Assembly (NCBI GenBank): GCA_963837735.1
Contig: CAWIOM010000009.1
Location: 62,001 to 126,000 of the forward strand
Direction of reading: 5' to 3'
Origin: VRUE01 sp963837735
GTDB taxonomy: Bacteria; Actinomycetota; Thermoleophilia; Solirubrobacterales; 70-9
Length of the DNA stretch: 64,000 nucleotides
Of this stretch, positions 1-8,435 are shown in pieces (within the stretch, counting starts at the first letter, position 1; the number at the start of each line of letters is the position of its first letter). A program made the position numbers and the translations under genes. The notes beneath the pieces were generated by a model. It did no database searches and was not told the DNA's origin. It saw only the letters and a program-made list of their open reading frames with translations.

Positions 1-2
1 CC

Positions 3-80
3 AGCCCGCTCGGCTACGAGATCGGGAGGGGCGGCGCGCTCGCGGAGCTGGGCGAATCCGAGCGGCCGACCTGCACATGA
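3..80 (+). CDS. 3' end of an unidentified gene (partial)
   Basis: An open frame enters from the left edge and ends at a TGA that overlaps the cinA ATG by four bases (ATGA), the usual sign of translational coupling. Only about 25 residues are visible (ending ...ESERPTCT). They carry no motif that I can identify. A RimO-type methylthiotransferase is one possibility because that gene often lies upstream of cinA in actinobacteria, but this is a guess from order, not sequence. Confidence 0.45.
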   Translation, partial: SPLGYEIGRGGALAELGESERPTCT

Positions 81-1363
81 GCGCCCCGCCGGTGCGGGCC
101 GGAATCGTCGTCACCGGCACCGAGGTGATCACGGGCCGGATCGCCGACAGGAACGGGCCCTGGATCTCCGAACGGCTGGCCGAGCTCGGCGTCGAGGTCG
201 CCCACATCCTGATCGTCGCGGACCGGCCCGGCGACCTCGAGGCGGCGCTGCGCTTCCTCGCCGAGGAGGGCATGGACATGACCGTCACCTCCGGCGGGCT
301 GGGGCCGACGGCCGACGACCTGACGGCCGAGGTCGTCGCCGCCTTCACCGGTCGCGAGCTTGCCCTCGACGAGGAGGTCGAGGCGAAGATCGCCGAGATC
401 CTGCGCGGCTTCGCGAAGCGCTTCAAGTTCGACGAGGAGGCGGTGATGGCCGCCAATCGCAAGCAGGCGATGGTCCCCGAGGGCGCGACGCCGCTCGACC
501 CGGTCGGGACCGCCCCGGGCCTCGTCGTCCCCGACGGCGAGCGGGCGATCGTCGTCCTCCCGGGCCCGCCGCGCGAGCTGCAGCCGATGTGGCCGGCGGC
601 GCTGGAGACGGGCCCCGTGCGCGAGCTGCTGGGGCGGGCGACGCCGCTGCACGGCTACACGCTGCGGATGTTCGGGATCCCCGAGTCGGAGATCGCCAAG
701 AGCCTGCGGGAGCTGGAGGAGGAGGGCGTGGCTCTGGCCGAGGTGGAGATAACCACCTGCCTGCGGCGGGGGGAGATCGAGATCGACGTCCGTTACCGCG
801 ACGAGGCCGCGGCGACCGCCGAGGCGGTGCGCGCCGGGCTTGCCGAGCGCCACAGTGCGCAGCTCTTCAGCGAAGACGGGTCGACGATCGACGAACAGGT
901 GGCGAAGCTGCTCGCCGGGCGCCGTGTCGGCCTCGCCGAGTCCTGCAGCGGCGGGCTGCTGGCGGCGAGGATCACCGACGTCCCCGGCGCCTCGGCGTAT
1001 CTGGCGGGCAGCGTCGTCGCCTACTCGAACGAGGCGAAGGAGGGGCTGCTCGGCGTCGATGCGGGGCTGATCGAGCGCCACGGCGCGGTCTCGCCCGAGG
1101 TCGCGGAGGCGATGGCGGTGGGGGCGCTGGAGCGCTTCGAGGCCGACGTCGCGGTCTCGGTCACCGGGATCGCAGGGCCCGACGGCGGCAGCGAGGAGAA
1201 GCCGGTCGGCTACGTCTGCTTCAACGCCCGGCTCGCCGACGGCACCGCGATCGCCCGCGAGCCGGTGATCCCGGGCGGGCGGGCCGACATCCGCGAACGC
1301 TCGGCGCTGGTCGGCCTGCACCTGCTGCGGATGCTGCTGGGCGGCGTCGAGCCTCCTCTGTAG
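77..1363 (+). CDS. cinA: CinA family protein (nicotinamide-nucleotide amidase)
   Basis: Encodes 428 residues with the two-domain CinA plan. The N-terminal half is a molybdopterin-binding-like (MoCF) domain with TGTEVITGRIADRN near the start and the SGGLGPTADDLT signature around residues 74-85. The C-terminal half (from about residue 270) is the PncC-type amidase domain, with AESCSGGLLAARI and VTGIAGPDGGS motifs; this domain deamidates nicotinamide mononucleotide to nicotinate mononucleotide for NAD recycling. Length matches the family. Start is the ATG overlapping the previous stop. It lies two genes ahead of recA, a common cinA-recA neighbourhood linked to competence and DNA repair in other bacteria. 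Cytoplasmic. Confidence 0.95.
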   Translation: MSAPPVRAGIVVTGTEVITGRIADRNGPWISERLAELGVEVAHILIVADRPGDLEAALRFLAEEGMDMTVTSGGLGPTADDLTAEVVAAFTGRELALDEEVEAKIAEILRGFAKRFKFDEEAVMAANRKQAMVPEGATPLDPVGTAPGLVVPDGERAIVVLPGPPRELQPMWPAALETGPVRELLGRATPLHGYTLRMFGIPESEIAKSLRELEEEGVALAEVEITTCLRRGEIEIDVRYRDEAAATAEAVRAGLAERHSAQLFSEDGSTIDEQVAKLLAGRRVGLAESCSGGLLAARITDVPGASAYLAGSVVAYSNEAKEGLLGVDAGLIERHGAVSPEVAEAMAVGALERFEADVAVSVTGIAGPDGGSEEKPVGYVCFNARLADGTAIAREPVIPGGRADIRERSALVGLHLLRMLLGGVEPPL

Positions 1364-1430
1364 GGGCCCGGTCACGAACTTCTTGCACTGCGGCGTTGTT
1401 CCGCGCGTTTGCGGGCCGTAGCTTGGGGGC

Positions 1431-2021
1431 ATGGCGAAGGAGCGACCGAAGAGCCCGCGGGCGCGACTGTTCGTGGCCCTCGACCTACCCGATTCGGCGA
1501 GGGCGGCAATCGAAGCCTGGGGGAAGGGCGCTCTCGGCGACCCGGCCCTGAGGCGACTGCCGGCAGAGTCGCTCCACATCACCCTCGCCTTCCTCGGCTT
1601 CAGGCCGGAGAAGGAGATCGGTCGCATCGCCGAGGTCGTCGAGGGCCTGCAGGGCCCGGCGCCGCGGATCCGGCTGCGCGACCCGGTGCCGCGCCCCGAG
1701 CGCGGCAAGCCGCGACTGTTTGCGCTGCCGGTCGAGTCGCCCGGGGCCGTCTCGCTGCAGGCGGTGCTGGTGGAGAGGTTGGTCGCCGGGCGGCTCCACG
1801 AGCCGGAGGGGAGGCCCTACTGGCCCCACCTGACGGTCGCCCGCGTGCGGCCCGAGGGCAGGGGCTCGAAGCGCCCGATGCGAGTCGCCGAGCCCCCCGG
1901 GACGCTGCCGGAGGCGGTCGGGCGAACGCGCGTTCGTGCCGTCCGAGTGGCGCTCTACCGTTCCGAACTCAAGCCACAGGGTGCGAAGTACACCCCGCTG
2001 GCGCACGTCGAGCTGAGGTGA
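1431..2021 (+). CDS. thpR: RNA 2',3'-cyclic phosphodiesterase ThpR (LigT-like)
   Basis: A 196-residue member of the 2H phosphoesterase superfamily. Both diagnostic HxTx motifs are present: HITLAFLGF near residue 48 and HLTVARVR near residue 133, about 85 residues apart as expected for ThpR. Family members hydrolyse RNA 2',3'-cyclic phosphate ends and were first described as 2'-5' RNA ligases. The ATG at 1431 has no clear ribosome binding site but has TAGCTT six bases upstream (1419-1424), which suggests a leaderless transcript. The 3' part of the gene contains a LexA-type box that probably serves recA, twelve bases downstream of the thpR stop. Confidence 0.92.
   Translation: MAKERPKSPRARLFVALDLPDSARAAIEAWGKGALGDPALRRLPAESLHITLAFLGFRPEKEIGRIAEVVEGLQGPAPRIRLRDPVPRPERGKPRLFALPVESPGAVSLQAVLVERLVAGRLHEPEGRPYWPHLTVARVRPEGRGSKRPMRVAEPPGTLPEAVGRTRVRAVRVALYRSELKPQGAKYTPLAHVELR
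1923..1936. promoter_or_regulatory. LexA/SOS box for recA
   Basis: CGAAC-GCGC-GTTCG is a perfect inverted repeat matching the core of the actinobacterial SOS box known from mycobacteria (TCGAAC N4 GTTCGA). It sits inside the 3' coding part of thpR, 97 bases before the recA ATG, a normal distance for an operator. This implies recA has its own DNA-damage-inducible promoter within thpR. The match is direct; LexA binding is inferred. Confidence 0.72.
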
Positions 2022-2032
2022 AGGAAGAGGAG

Positions 2033-3148
2033 ATGGCAGACAAGAAAGCAGCTTTGAAGGACGCCTCGGCCAAGGAGGCCAAGGAGGCCAAGGCCAAAGA
2101 CGCGGCGCTCGAGAACGCCGTGTCCCACATCAGGAAGGAGTTCGGCGAGGGCCTGCTGATGCGCCTCGGTGCCGACAGCAAGGTGCAGATCGGGGCGATC
2201 CCGACCGGGTCCCTGGCGCTCGACCTGGCGCTGGGAATAGGCGGCGTGCCCCGCGGCCGGATCGTCGAGATCTTCGGCCCCGAGTCCTCGGGCAAGACGA
2301 CGCTGGTCTACCACGTCATCGCCGAGGCTCAGGCGAGGGGCGGGGTCTGCGTCTTCATCGACACCGAGCACGCGATGGACCCGATCTACGCGAACGCGAT
2401 CGGGGTCGATTGCGACGAGCTGCTGGTCTCCCAGCCCGACTACGGCGAGCAGGCGCTGCAGATCGCCGACCGGCTGATCGCCTCGACCGCGGTCGACGTC
2501 GTCGCGATCGACTCGGTCGCGGCGCTGACGCCGAAGGCGGAGCTCGAGGGACAGATCGGAGACCAGACCGTCGGTCTCCAGGCGAGACTGATGTCGCAGG
2601 CGATGCGGAAACTGGCGGGCAACCTCAACCGCACCAACACGGTCTGCGTGTTCACCAACCAGATCCGCGAAAAAGTCGGCGTCCAGTTCGGCTCGCCCGA
2701 GACCCAGCCGGGCGGCCGGGCGCTGAAGTTCGCCGCTTCGCAGCGGCTCGACATCCGCCGCATCGAAACCCTCAAAGAAGGGACCGAGGCGGTCGGCAAC
2801 CGGGTTCGGGTCAAAGTCGTCAAGAACAAAGTGGCGGCCCCGTTCCGCCAGGCGGAATTCGACATCGAGTACGGCGTCGGGATCTCGCGAGAGGGCGGTC
2901 TGCTCGACTTCGGCATGGAGCACGACCTGGTCCAGAAATCGGGCTCGTTCTTCTCCTACGGCGAAACGAGGCTCGGCCAGGGACGCAACAACGCCAAGCA
3001 GTTCCTCGCCGACAACCCCGAGCTCGCGGCCGAGCTCGAAGCCAAGGTCCGTGCGGCCCTGGGCCTCGGCGCCGATGCCGCCCCGGCGCCCGCGCCGGAT
3101 GCAGCGCCCGAGCCCGAGCCCGAGGTCGCCGAGATAAAAGCCGCCTAG
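2033..3148 (+). CDS. recA: Recombinase RecA
   Basis: 371 residues. ATP-dependent strand-exchange protein and co-protease for LexA. Walker A GPESSGKTT lies near residue 84, followed by the FIDTEHAMDP segment, the Walker B region VVAIDSVAAL, the L1/L2 loop region with GSPETQPGGRALKF, and the FTNQIREKVGVQFG stretch. The N-terminus has an unusual Lys/Ala-rich extension of about 25 residues, and the C-terminus is an acidic Ala/Pro/Glu tail as in many actinobacterial RecA proteins. The ATG at 2033 follows a strong purine-rich site (GGAAGAGGAG). No recX follows; instead there is a hairpin terminator. Probably SOS-regulated through the box at 1923. Confidence 0.98.
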   Translation: MADKKAALKDASAKEAKEAKAKDAALENAVSHIRKEFGEGLLMRLGADSKVQIGAIPTGSLALDLALGIGGVPRGRIVEIFGPESSGKTTLVYHVIAEAQARGGVCVFIDTEHAMDPIYANAIGVDCDELLVSQPDYGEQALQIADRLIASTAVDVVAIDSVAALTPKAELEGQIGDQTVGLQARLMSQAMRKLAGNLNRTNTVCVFTNQIREKVGVQFGSPETQPGGRALKFAASQRLDIRRIETLKEGTEAVGNRVRVKVVKNKVAAPFRQAEFDIEYGVGISREGGLLDFGMEHDLVQKSGSFFSYGETRLGQGRNNAKQFLADNPELAAELEAKVRAALGLGADAAPAPAPDAAPEPEPEVAEIKAA

Positions 3149-3155
3149 CTGGGCA

Positions 3156-3195
3156 GGCGCCGCCAGATCGAGCGGGCGCAGAATCTGGTGGCGCC
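3156..3195 (+). terminator. Stem-loop terminator after recA
   Basis: Arms 3156-3168 and 3183-3195 pair over 13 bases with one G-U wobble (GGCGCCGCCAGAT against ATCTGGTGGCGCC), loop 14 bases, starting eight bases after the recA stop. There is no T-run, as is usual for terminators in very GC-rich actinobacteria. Confidence 0.55.
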
Positions 3196-3219
3196 AGTGG
3201 ATAGGATGCGGCGCGCGAT

Positions 3220-3831
3220 ATGGCTTACAGCACGATCTTCTACATCTGCGGCGGGGCCCTGGCGGCGATGGCCGTGGTCACGAGCTTCATCGGCTTGAAA
3301 TCCGAGAAGTTCCCGGGCCGGGCCGCGCCCTTCGTGATCCTCGCCTTCGTCGCCCTGATCGGGGTGACGACGACCTACGCCGTCCTCAACGGCAAGCAGG
3401 AGCAGGAAGCGCGGGCCGAGGAGCTGGGCAAGGCGAGCGAAGAGGCCGAAGCGGTCGAGGAAGAGCCGGTCGGCGAAGAAAAGGCGACCGACGACGGCAC
3501 CGCGGCGGCGGCCGGAGGCGGCAGTGAAAAGGCGGCGGCCGCCGGTCCCGGCGGCACCCTTCAGCTGGCCGCGTCGCCGACCGACCTCGCCTACGACAAG
3601 CAGGAACTGAGCAGCAAGCCCGGCGAAGTGACGATCGACTTCACCAATCCATCCGCCCTCGAACACGATGTCGCGATCGAGAAGGACGGCAAGGAGATCG
3701 CCACCTCGGAACTGATCGCCGAAAGCAAGACCTCGGTCAGCGCCGACCTCGCCCCCGGCACCTACACCTTCCTCTGCACGGTCCCGGGGCATGCCGAAGC
3801 AGGCATGACCGGCACCCTGACGGTGCGGTAG
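3220..3831 (+). CDS. Membrane-anchored cupredoxin (plastocyanin-like copper protein)
   Basis: 203 residues. Two hydrophobic segments (about 5-24 and 35-54) anchor the protein; a Glu/Ala/Gly-rich linker (60-115) follows, then a single cupredoxin fold. The type-1 copper ligands are visible: His in LEHDVAIEKDG and the C-terminal Cys-His-Met set in FLCTVPGHAEAGM. It should be an electron carrier facing the outside of the cytoplasmic membrane; the redox partner is unknown. TAGGAT lies 12 bases before the ATG. It is separated from recA by a terminator and from miaB by about 100 bases containing an 8-bp hairpin (3863-3870 with 3906-3913). Confidence 0.85.
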   Translation: MAYSTIFYICGGALAAMAVVTSFIGLKSEKFPGRAAPFVILAFVALIGVTTTYAVLNGKQEQEARAEELGKASEEAEAVEEEPVGEEKATDDGTAAAAGGGSEKAAAAGPGGTLQLAASPTDLAYDKQELSSKPGEVTIDFTNPSALEHDVAIEKDGKEIATSELIAESKTSVSADLAPGTYTFLCTVPGHAEAGMTGTLTVR

Positions 3832-3933
3832 ACGGCGCATCTCGCGATCCTCGGTCGCTCACGTGCGGAGCACGCTTCGCTCCCTGCGTCCCGCGACCTG
3901 CTTGTCTCCGCACCGTCAGTACCCTGGGGTGCG

Positions 3934-5263
3934 ATGGGGAAGACGTTTCATGTAACGACGTTCGGGTGTCAGATGAACGTGCACGACTCCGAGCGCATGC
4001 AGGGAATGCTCGAGTCGATCGGCTACGAGCAGGCGCCGAGCCGCGAGGAGGCCGACGTGATCCTCTTCAACACCTGCTCGATCCGCGAGTCGGCCGACAA
4101 CCGCTTCATCGCCCATCTGGGTGAGGCGAAGCGGCTCAAGTCCGAGGACCCCGGACGGGTCGTCGGGGTCGGCGGCTGTTGGGCACAGTCGGTCAAGGAC
4201 GAGGTCTTCCGGCGCTTCCCGTTCGTCGACGTCGCCTTCGGCCCGGGCCAGATCCAGAAGCTGGCCGAGTTCCTCAACTCCGACTCGTTGAGCGCCCAGG
4301 GCTATTTCGAGTTCGAGGACTTCTCCGGCCACCTCCCGGCCCGCCGCGAGCGCCGCTTCCAGGGCTGGTTGCAGATCTCCCAGGGTTGCAACTGCCGCTG
4401 CTCGTACTGCATCGTTCCGTCGACGCGCGGGCGCGAGGTGAGCCGCGATCCGGGCGAGCTGGTGCGCGAGGCCGAGGAGCTCGCCGCCGACGGCGTCCGC
4501 GAGGTCACCCTGCTCGGGCAGAACGTCAACAGCTACGGCCGCGACCTGCCGCCCGAGACGCGGATCGCCTTCGCCGAGCTGCTCGCCAGGGTGGACGCGG
4601 TCGAGGGAATCGAGCGGGTCCGGTACACCAGCCCGCACCCCAAGGACATGAAGGAGGACGTGATCCGCGCCCACGCCGAGCTGCCGGCGCTCTGCGAGCA
4701 CATCCACCTGCCCCTGCAATCCGGCTCCAGCCCGGTCCTCAAGCGGATGCGCCGGACATACGACCGCGGCCGCTACATGGACCGGGTGGCGCTGATCCGC
4801 GAGCACGTCCCCGATTGCGCGATCACCACCGACATCATCGTCGGCTTTCCGGGGGAGACGGAGGCCGATTTCGAGCAGACCCTCGAGGTCGTCGACGAGG
4901 TCGGCTACGACGGGGCCTTCACCTTCGTTTTCTCGCCGCGCCGCGAAACCGAGGCGGCGATGCTCGGCGACCAGGTTCCACACCCGGTCAAGGTCGAGCG
5001 CATGGAACGCCTGATCGAGCTGGTCCAGCGGCGCGCCAGCGAGCGCGCCCAGCGCTTCGTCGGCCGCGAGATGGAGGTTCTCGTCGAAGGCACGAGCAGA
5101 ACCGATCCGAGTCGGCTCCGCGGCCGCACGCGGCACAACAAGGCGGTCAACTTCGAGGGATCGGCACAGCCCGGTCGATCTCGTCGACGTCGCGATAGAA
5201 TCCGCTACTTCGCAGACGCTGAGCGGGGTGGCGGCGAAACCCCTCACTCAACTCACACGGTGA
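3934..5263 (+). CDS. miaB: tRNA-2-methylthio-N6-dimethylallyladenosine synthase MiaB (frameshift near 5175)
   Basis: Radical-SAM methylthiotransferase that adds the 2-methylthio group to i6A37 of tRNA. The N-terminal UPF0004 domain has the three cluster cysteines (TFGCQMN, FNTCSI, GGCWAQS); the radical SAM triad is CNCRCSYC near residue 150; the TRAM domain begins around residue 370. As written, the frame continues past RTRHNKAVNFEGSAQPG into a basic tail of about 70 residues, unlike any MiaB, and stops at 5394 inside miaA. Ignoring one base near 5175 restores DLVDVAIESATSQTLSG, the standard TRAM ending, and gives a stop at 5261-5263. I therefore call the repaired gene. TACCCT lies eight bases before the ATG (leaderless style). 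Confidence 0.9.
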
Positions 5264-5378
5264 CCGAGGGCATGGTCACGACCCCTCGCTCAACTTTTTC
5301 GGTGAGGTGCCATAGGCGGTCCCTGCGCCGGTCGACGAAAAAGTACAAGCCGCGAGGGGCCATGACCAAGCCCTCTCC
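5240..5378. repeat. Structured inverted/direct repeat element between miaB and miaA
   Basis: Arm 5266-5300 is nearly the reverse complement of 5337-5375: GAGGGCATGGTCACG... against ...CATGACCAAGCCCTC, with 21 of 24 outer bases matching, then an inner ACTTTTTC / GAAAAAGT match. A direct repeat of about 24 bases (5240-5263 and 5282-5305, CCCCTCxCTCAACT...CGGTGA, 19/24) overlaps the first arm. A small hairpin GTGACC...GGTCAC (5260-5279) is an alternative fold. The element ends ten bases before the miaA GTG and contains T and A runs that stand out from the surrounding DNA. It could be an attenuator or a remnant of a small mobile repeat; its nature is unknown. Confidence 0.55.
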
Positions 5379-5384
5379 CGTCGC

Positions 5385-6131
5385 GTGCGCGTAGTAGGCA
5401 TATTCGGGCCGACCGGGGTGGGGAAGACCGGGGTGGCGATCGCTCTTGCCGACCAGCTTCGGGAGCGGGGTGAGGATCCGGTGGCGATTTCGTGCGATGC
5501 GTTGCAGGTGTACGAGGGGCTGGGGAGGCTGACGGGGGTCGCTACGCCCGAGGAGCAGGAGCGGCTCGAGCACCGGTTGGTCGGGTTCGTGCCGATCACG
5601 CGGCCGTTCTCGGTCAGGGACTACATGGAGCTTGCGCACCGCGAGGTCGATGCAGCGCTGGAGGCGGGGAGGAGGCCGATCGTCGTCGGCGGCACGGGCC
5701 TCTATCTGCGGGCCGCCGTGGCCCGGCTCTCACTGGTCAAGGCGCCGCCCGACTCGGAGGACTCCGAGCTCTGGTCGACCGAGACCCGGCACCCGACGAC
5801 GATCTTCGGGCTCGACATGGATCGAGCGGACCTGTATGAGCGGATCGACGAGCGGACCGAGGCGATCGCGGCCTCCGGCGCGCTCGACGAGGTCCGGCGG
5901 GCTGAGGAGGCCGGTCCCTCGCGCACCGCCCGCAAGGCGCTCGGCTTCGACGAGCTGCTCGGCGGCGACCTCGAGCTGATGAAGAGGCGCTCGCGAAACT
6001 ACGCCCGGCGCCAGCTGACCTGGATGCGCAAGATCCCGAATCTGGAGTGGGTCGACCGGACCGGGCGCTCCGACGCCGAGGTGGCGGCCGGCGTTGCGGC
6101 GCACGTCAGCCAATGTGGCCCCGGCATCTGA
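5385..6131 (+). CDS. miaA: tRNA dimethylallyltransferase MiaA, unusually short
   Basis: Transfers dimethylallyl to A37 of tRNA, the step before MiaB. P-loop GPTGVGKT is at residues 8-15, the SCDALQVY substrate motif at 36-43, VVGGTGLYLRA at 100-110, and a normal C-terminal part (LYERIDERTEA, ARKALGF, RNYARRQLTWMRK). The protein has 248 residues against about 300 in the family. Only about 35 residues separate GGTGLY from LDMDRADLY, whereas other MiaA proteins have roughly 90 there, including the conserved IHPNDxxRxxRALE segment that helps hold tRNA. The reading frame stays open, so this is an in-frame loss near 5727-5768, real or an assembly collapse. GTG start immediately after the hairpin element. 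Confidence 0.82.
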   Translation: MRVVGIFGPTGVGKTGVAIALADQLRERGEDPVAISCDALQVYEGLGRLTGVATPEEQERLEHRLVGFVPITRPFSVRDYMELAHREVDAALEAGRRPIVVGGTGLYLRAAVARLSLVKAPPDSEDSELWSTETRHPTTIFGLDMDRADLYERIDERTEAIAASGALDEVRRAEEAGPSRTARKALGFDELLGGDLELMKRRSRNYARRQLTWMRKIPNLEWVDRTGRSDAEVAAGVAAHVSQCGPGI

Positions 6132-6144
6132 GAGACTGGGGCCG

Positions 6145-7567
6145 ATGGCGGCGGCGCGCTCGATCTCGGACCTACCAGGGCCGAAGGGGCTGCCGGGGAT
6201 CGGCAGCGCCCTCCAGATCCGGTCGCACAGCCTGCACCTGACCGCCGAGCGCTGGTCGCAGGAATACGGCCCGCTCTTCCGCTTCGACATCGGGCCCCGG
6301 CGGGTGGTCGTGATCGGCGACGTCGACGTAATCAACGAGGTCCTTCGCGACCGCCCGGACGGGTTCCGGCGCTGGAGCGAGATCGAGTCGATCACCGAGG
6401 AGCTGTTGGGCACCGCCGGCGTCTTCGCCGCCGAGGGCGATGAGTGGCGCCGATGCCCGGCGGCTCGCCGTGACGGCGCTGAACAGCAACCACCTGCAGC
6501 GCTACTTCGAGATCGTCAGCACCTGCACCGGCCGTCTGTACCGCAGGCTCGAGGCGGCCGCGCGCGAGGGCGGCGGGGTCGAGATCGGCAGGCACCTCTC
6601 CTCGTTCACCGTCGACGTCACCTCGGCGCTTGCCTTCGGACACGACCTCAACACGCTCGAGCGGGGAGACGGGGGCCTGCAGGAACACCTCCACCGCGTC
6701 TTCCATATGACGAATCGCCGCATCTTTGCGCCGATTCCGTACTGGCGCTACCTGAAACTGCCGGCCGACCGGGCGCTGGACCGATCGATGGAGGAGATCC
6801 ACGCCGCGGTGACGGGCTTCATGGAGGAGACGCGGGCTCGGATCGCCGCCCGGCCCGAGCTGCGCGAGTCGCCCGAGAACTTCCTCGAGGGGATGATCGC
6901 CGCCCAGGAAAACGAGGAAACCTTCAGCGACGACGAGATCATCGCCAATGTCTTCACCCTGCTGCTCGCCGGCGAGGACACGACCTCGCACTCGATGGCG
7001 TGGACGATCTGGTCGATGGCGACTCGCCCCGAGGTCCAGGCGCTGTGGGCGGAGGAGGCGAGCGCCGTCCTCGGCGCGCACCCCTACCCGACCGAGCACG
7101 AGACCGTCGAGGGCTTCCGATACGGCGAGGGCGTCGTCCGCGAGACGATGCGGCTCAAGCCGGTGGTGCCGATCTCCGGCCTCGAGCCGCTTGGCGACAC
7201 CGAGGTCGCGGGGGTCAGGGTCCCGGCCGGGACACGGCTGCTGCTGTTGCACCGCCAGGCTGGATTGGACAACGTCGAGCGCCCGGCCGAGTTCAGGCCC
7301 GAGCGCTGGCTCGAGGAGGAGGACGAGCTCGCCGTCCCCTCGCAGAAGACGTTCCTCAACTTCGGCGCCGGGCCCCGCTTCTGCCCCGGTCGCAACCTCG
7401 CCTTCCTCGAGGCGAAGACGGCACTCGGGATGATCGCCCGCAACTTCGAGATCGAGCTCGACCCCGCGGCGCCGCCGGTGACCGAGCTGTTCGGGTTCAC
7501 GATGAGCCCGAAGGGACTGCGGGTCCGTCTGCGCGAGCGCGTCCCCGCCGCCGCCGCGGCCGCTTAG
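6145..7567 (+). CDS. Cytochrome P450 (frameshift near 6454)
   Basis: Haem monooxygenase of unknown substrate. From the ATG at 6145 the frame reads LPGPKGLPGIG and continues to GVFAAEGDEWRR (about residue 102). One extra base near 6454 then shifts it; the remainder in the next frame starts ARRLAVTALN, exactly what should follow in a P450. All later landmarks are present: I-helix AGEDTTSHS (near residue 274), K-helix ETMR (near 332) and the haem loop FGAGPRFCPG with the Cys ligand (near 410). Repaired length is about 474 residues, normal for the family. It sits between miaA and dapF with no obvious pathway partner. The intact-looking fragment from 6440 would lack the N-terminal quarter. Confidence 0.9.
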
Positions 7568-7577
7568 GCTCTGCCGG

Positions 7578-8423
7578 ATGAGATTCGAGAAGTGGCAGGC
7601 GCTCGGCAACGACTACGTGATCCTCGAGCGCGATCAGCTGCCCTGGGAGCTGAGCGCCGCGCGGGCACGGCGGATCTGCGACCCCCATTTCGGCATCGGC
7701 TCCGACGGCGTCCTGCTGCTCTCGCCCAGCGAGGACCCCGGCTTCGTCGCCGAGCTGAGGATCTTCAACCCGGACGGCTCCGAGGCCGAGCTGTCGGGGA
7801 ACGGCGCGCGGCAGGCGATCCTCTACCTGCGCCGCCATGGCTGGACCGAGGACGACTCCTTCTCGATCCTCACCGCCGCCGGCCCGATCACGCCGACGAT
7901 CACCTCTGAGCGCACCTGCTCGGTGGAGATGGGCAGGGCCTCGACGCGGTCCAAGGACTTCCCGGCCGGGCCGCCCGACGGCCGGGGGATGCTGGCCGCC
8001 GGCGGGCACGCCTGGGAATTCCAACATGTCTCGATCGGCAACCCCCAGTGCGCGATCGTCGTCGAGGAGGGCCTCGAGGAGCTCGACCTCGGCGCCGTCG
8101 GCCCCGATATCGAAGGCGACGAACGGTTTCCCAACCGGACCAACGTGTCCTTCCTCCAGATCGACGGCAGCCGGGTCCGGGCACGGATCTTCGAGCGCGG
8201 GGTGGGGGAGACGCTCTCCTCGGGGACAGGGGCCAGCGGCGCCGCGGTGACGGCCTTCCTCCGGGGATCGGGGAGCCCGATCACGGTCGAGCTCGACGGC
8301 GGCGAGCTGGCGGTCGAGATCACGGCGGACCTCGACGTGCGGCTGACCGGCTGGGCCGAGCCGATCTGCGCCGGGCAGCTCGCGAGCGAGCTCCTCGACG
8401 CACTCGCAGCGCTCGGCGAATAG
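7578..8423 (+). CDS. dapF: Diaminopimelate epimerase DapF, both catalytic cysteines replaced by serine
   Basis: 281 residues with the DapF fold signatures: GNDYVIL at 10-16, GIGSDGVLLL, FNPDGSEAELSGNGAR and FERGVGETLSSGTGAS. In characterised enzymes the two acid/base residues are cysteines in xCGNGAR and xCGxGA. Here both positions are serine: Ser73 (codon TCG at 7794-7796) and Ser215 (TCG at 8220-8222). The enzyme should convert LL- to meso-diaminopimelate for lysine and peptidoglycan; the next gene encodes the LL-DAP aminotransferase, which supports the role. Either serine serves in this lineage or activity is altered. TAGGCT lies seven bases before the ATG. Confidence 0.85.
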   Translation: MRFEKWQALGNDYVILERDQLPWELSAARARRICDPHFGIGSDGVLLLSPSEDPGFVAELRIFNPDGSEAELSGNGARQAILYLRRHGWTEDDSFSILTAAGPITPTITSERTCSVEMGRASTRSKDFPAGPPDGRGMLAAGGHAWEFQHVSIGNPQCAIVVEEGLEELDLGAVGPDIEGDERFPNRTNVSFLQIDGSRVRARIFERGVGETLSSGTGASGAAVTAFLRGSGSPITVELDGGELAVEITADLDVRLTGWAEPICAGQLASELLDALAALGE

Positions 8424-8435
8424 ATTTCCGCGCCC

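Noticed and set aside
14..1708. Minus-strand frame of 564 codons opposite cinA and thpR
   Set aside because: Arg/Ala/Gly-rich antisense shadow; the sense strand encodes complete CinA and ThpR.
3840..3933. Possible small RNA between the cupredoxin and miaB
   Set aside because: Only an 8-bp stem with a long loop is visible and no conserved pattern is recognised.
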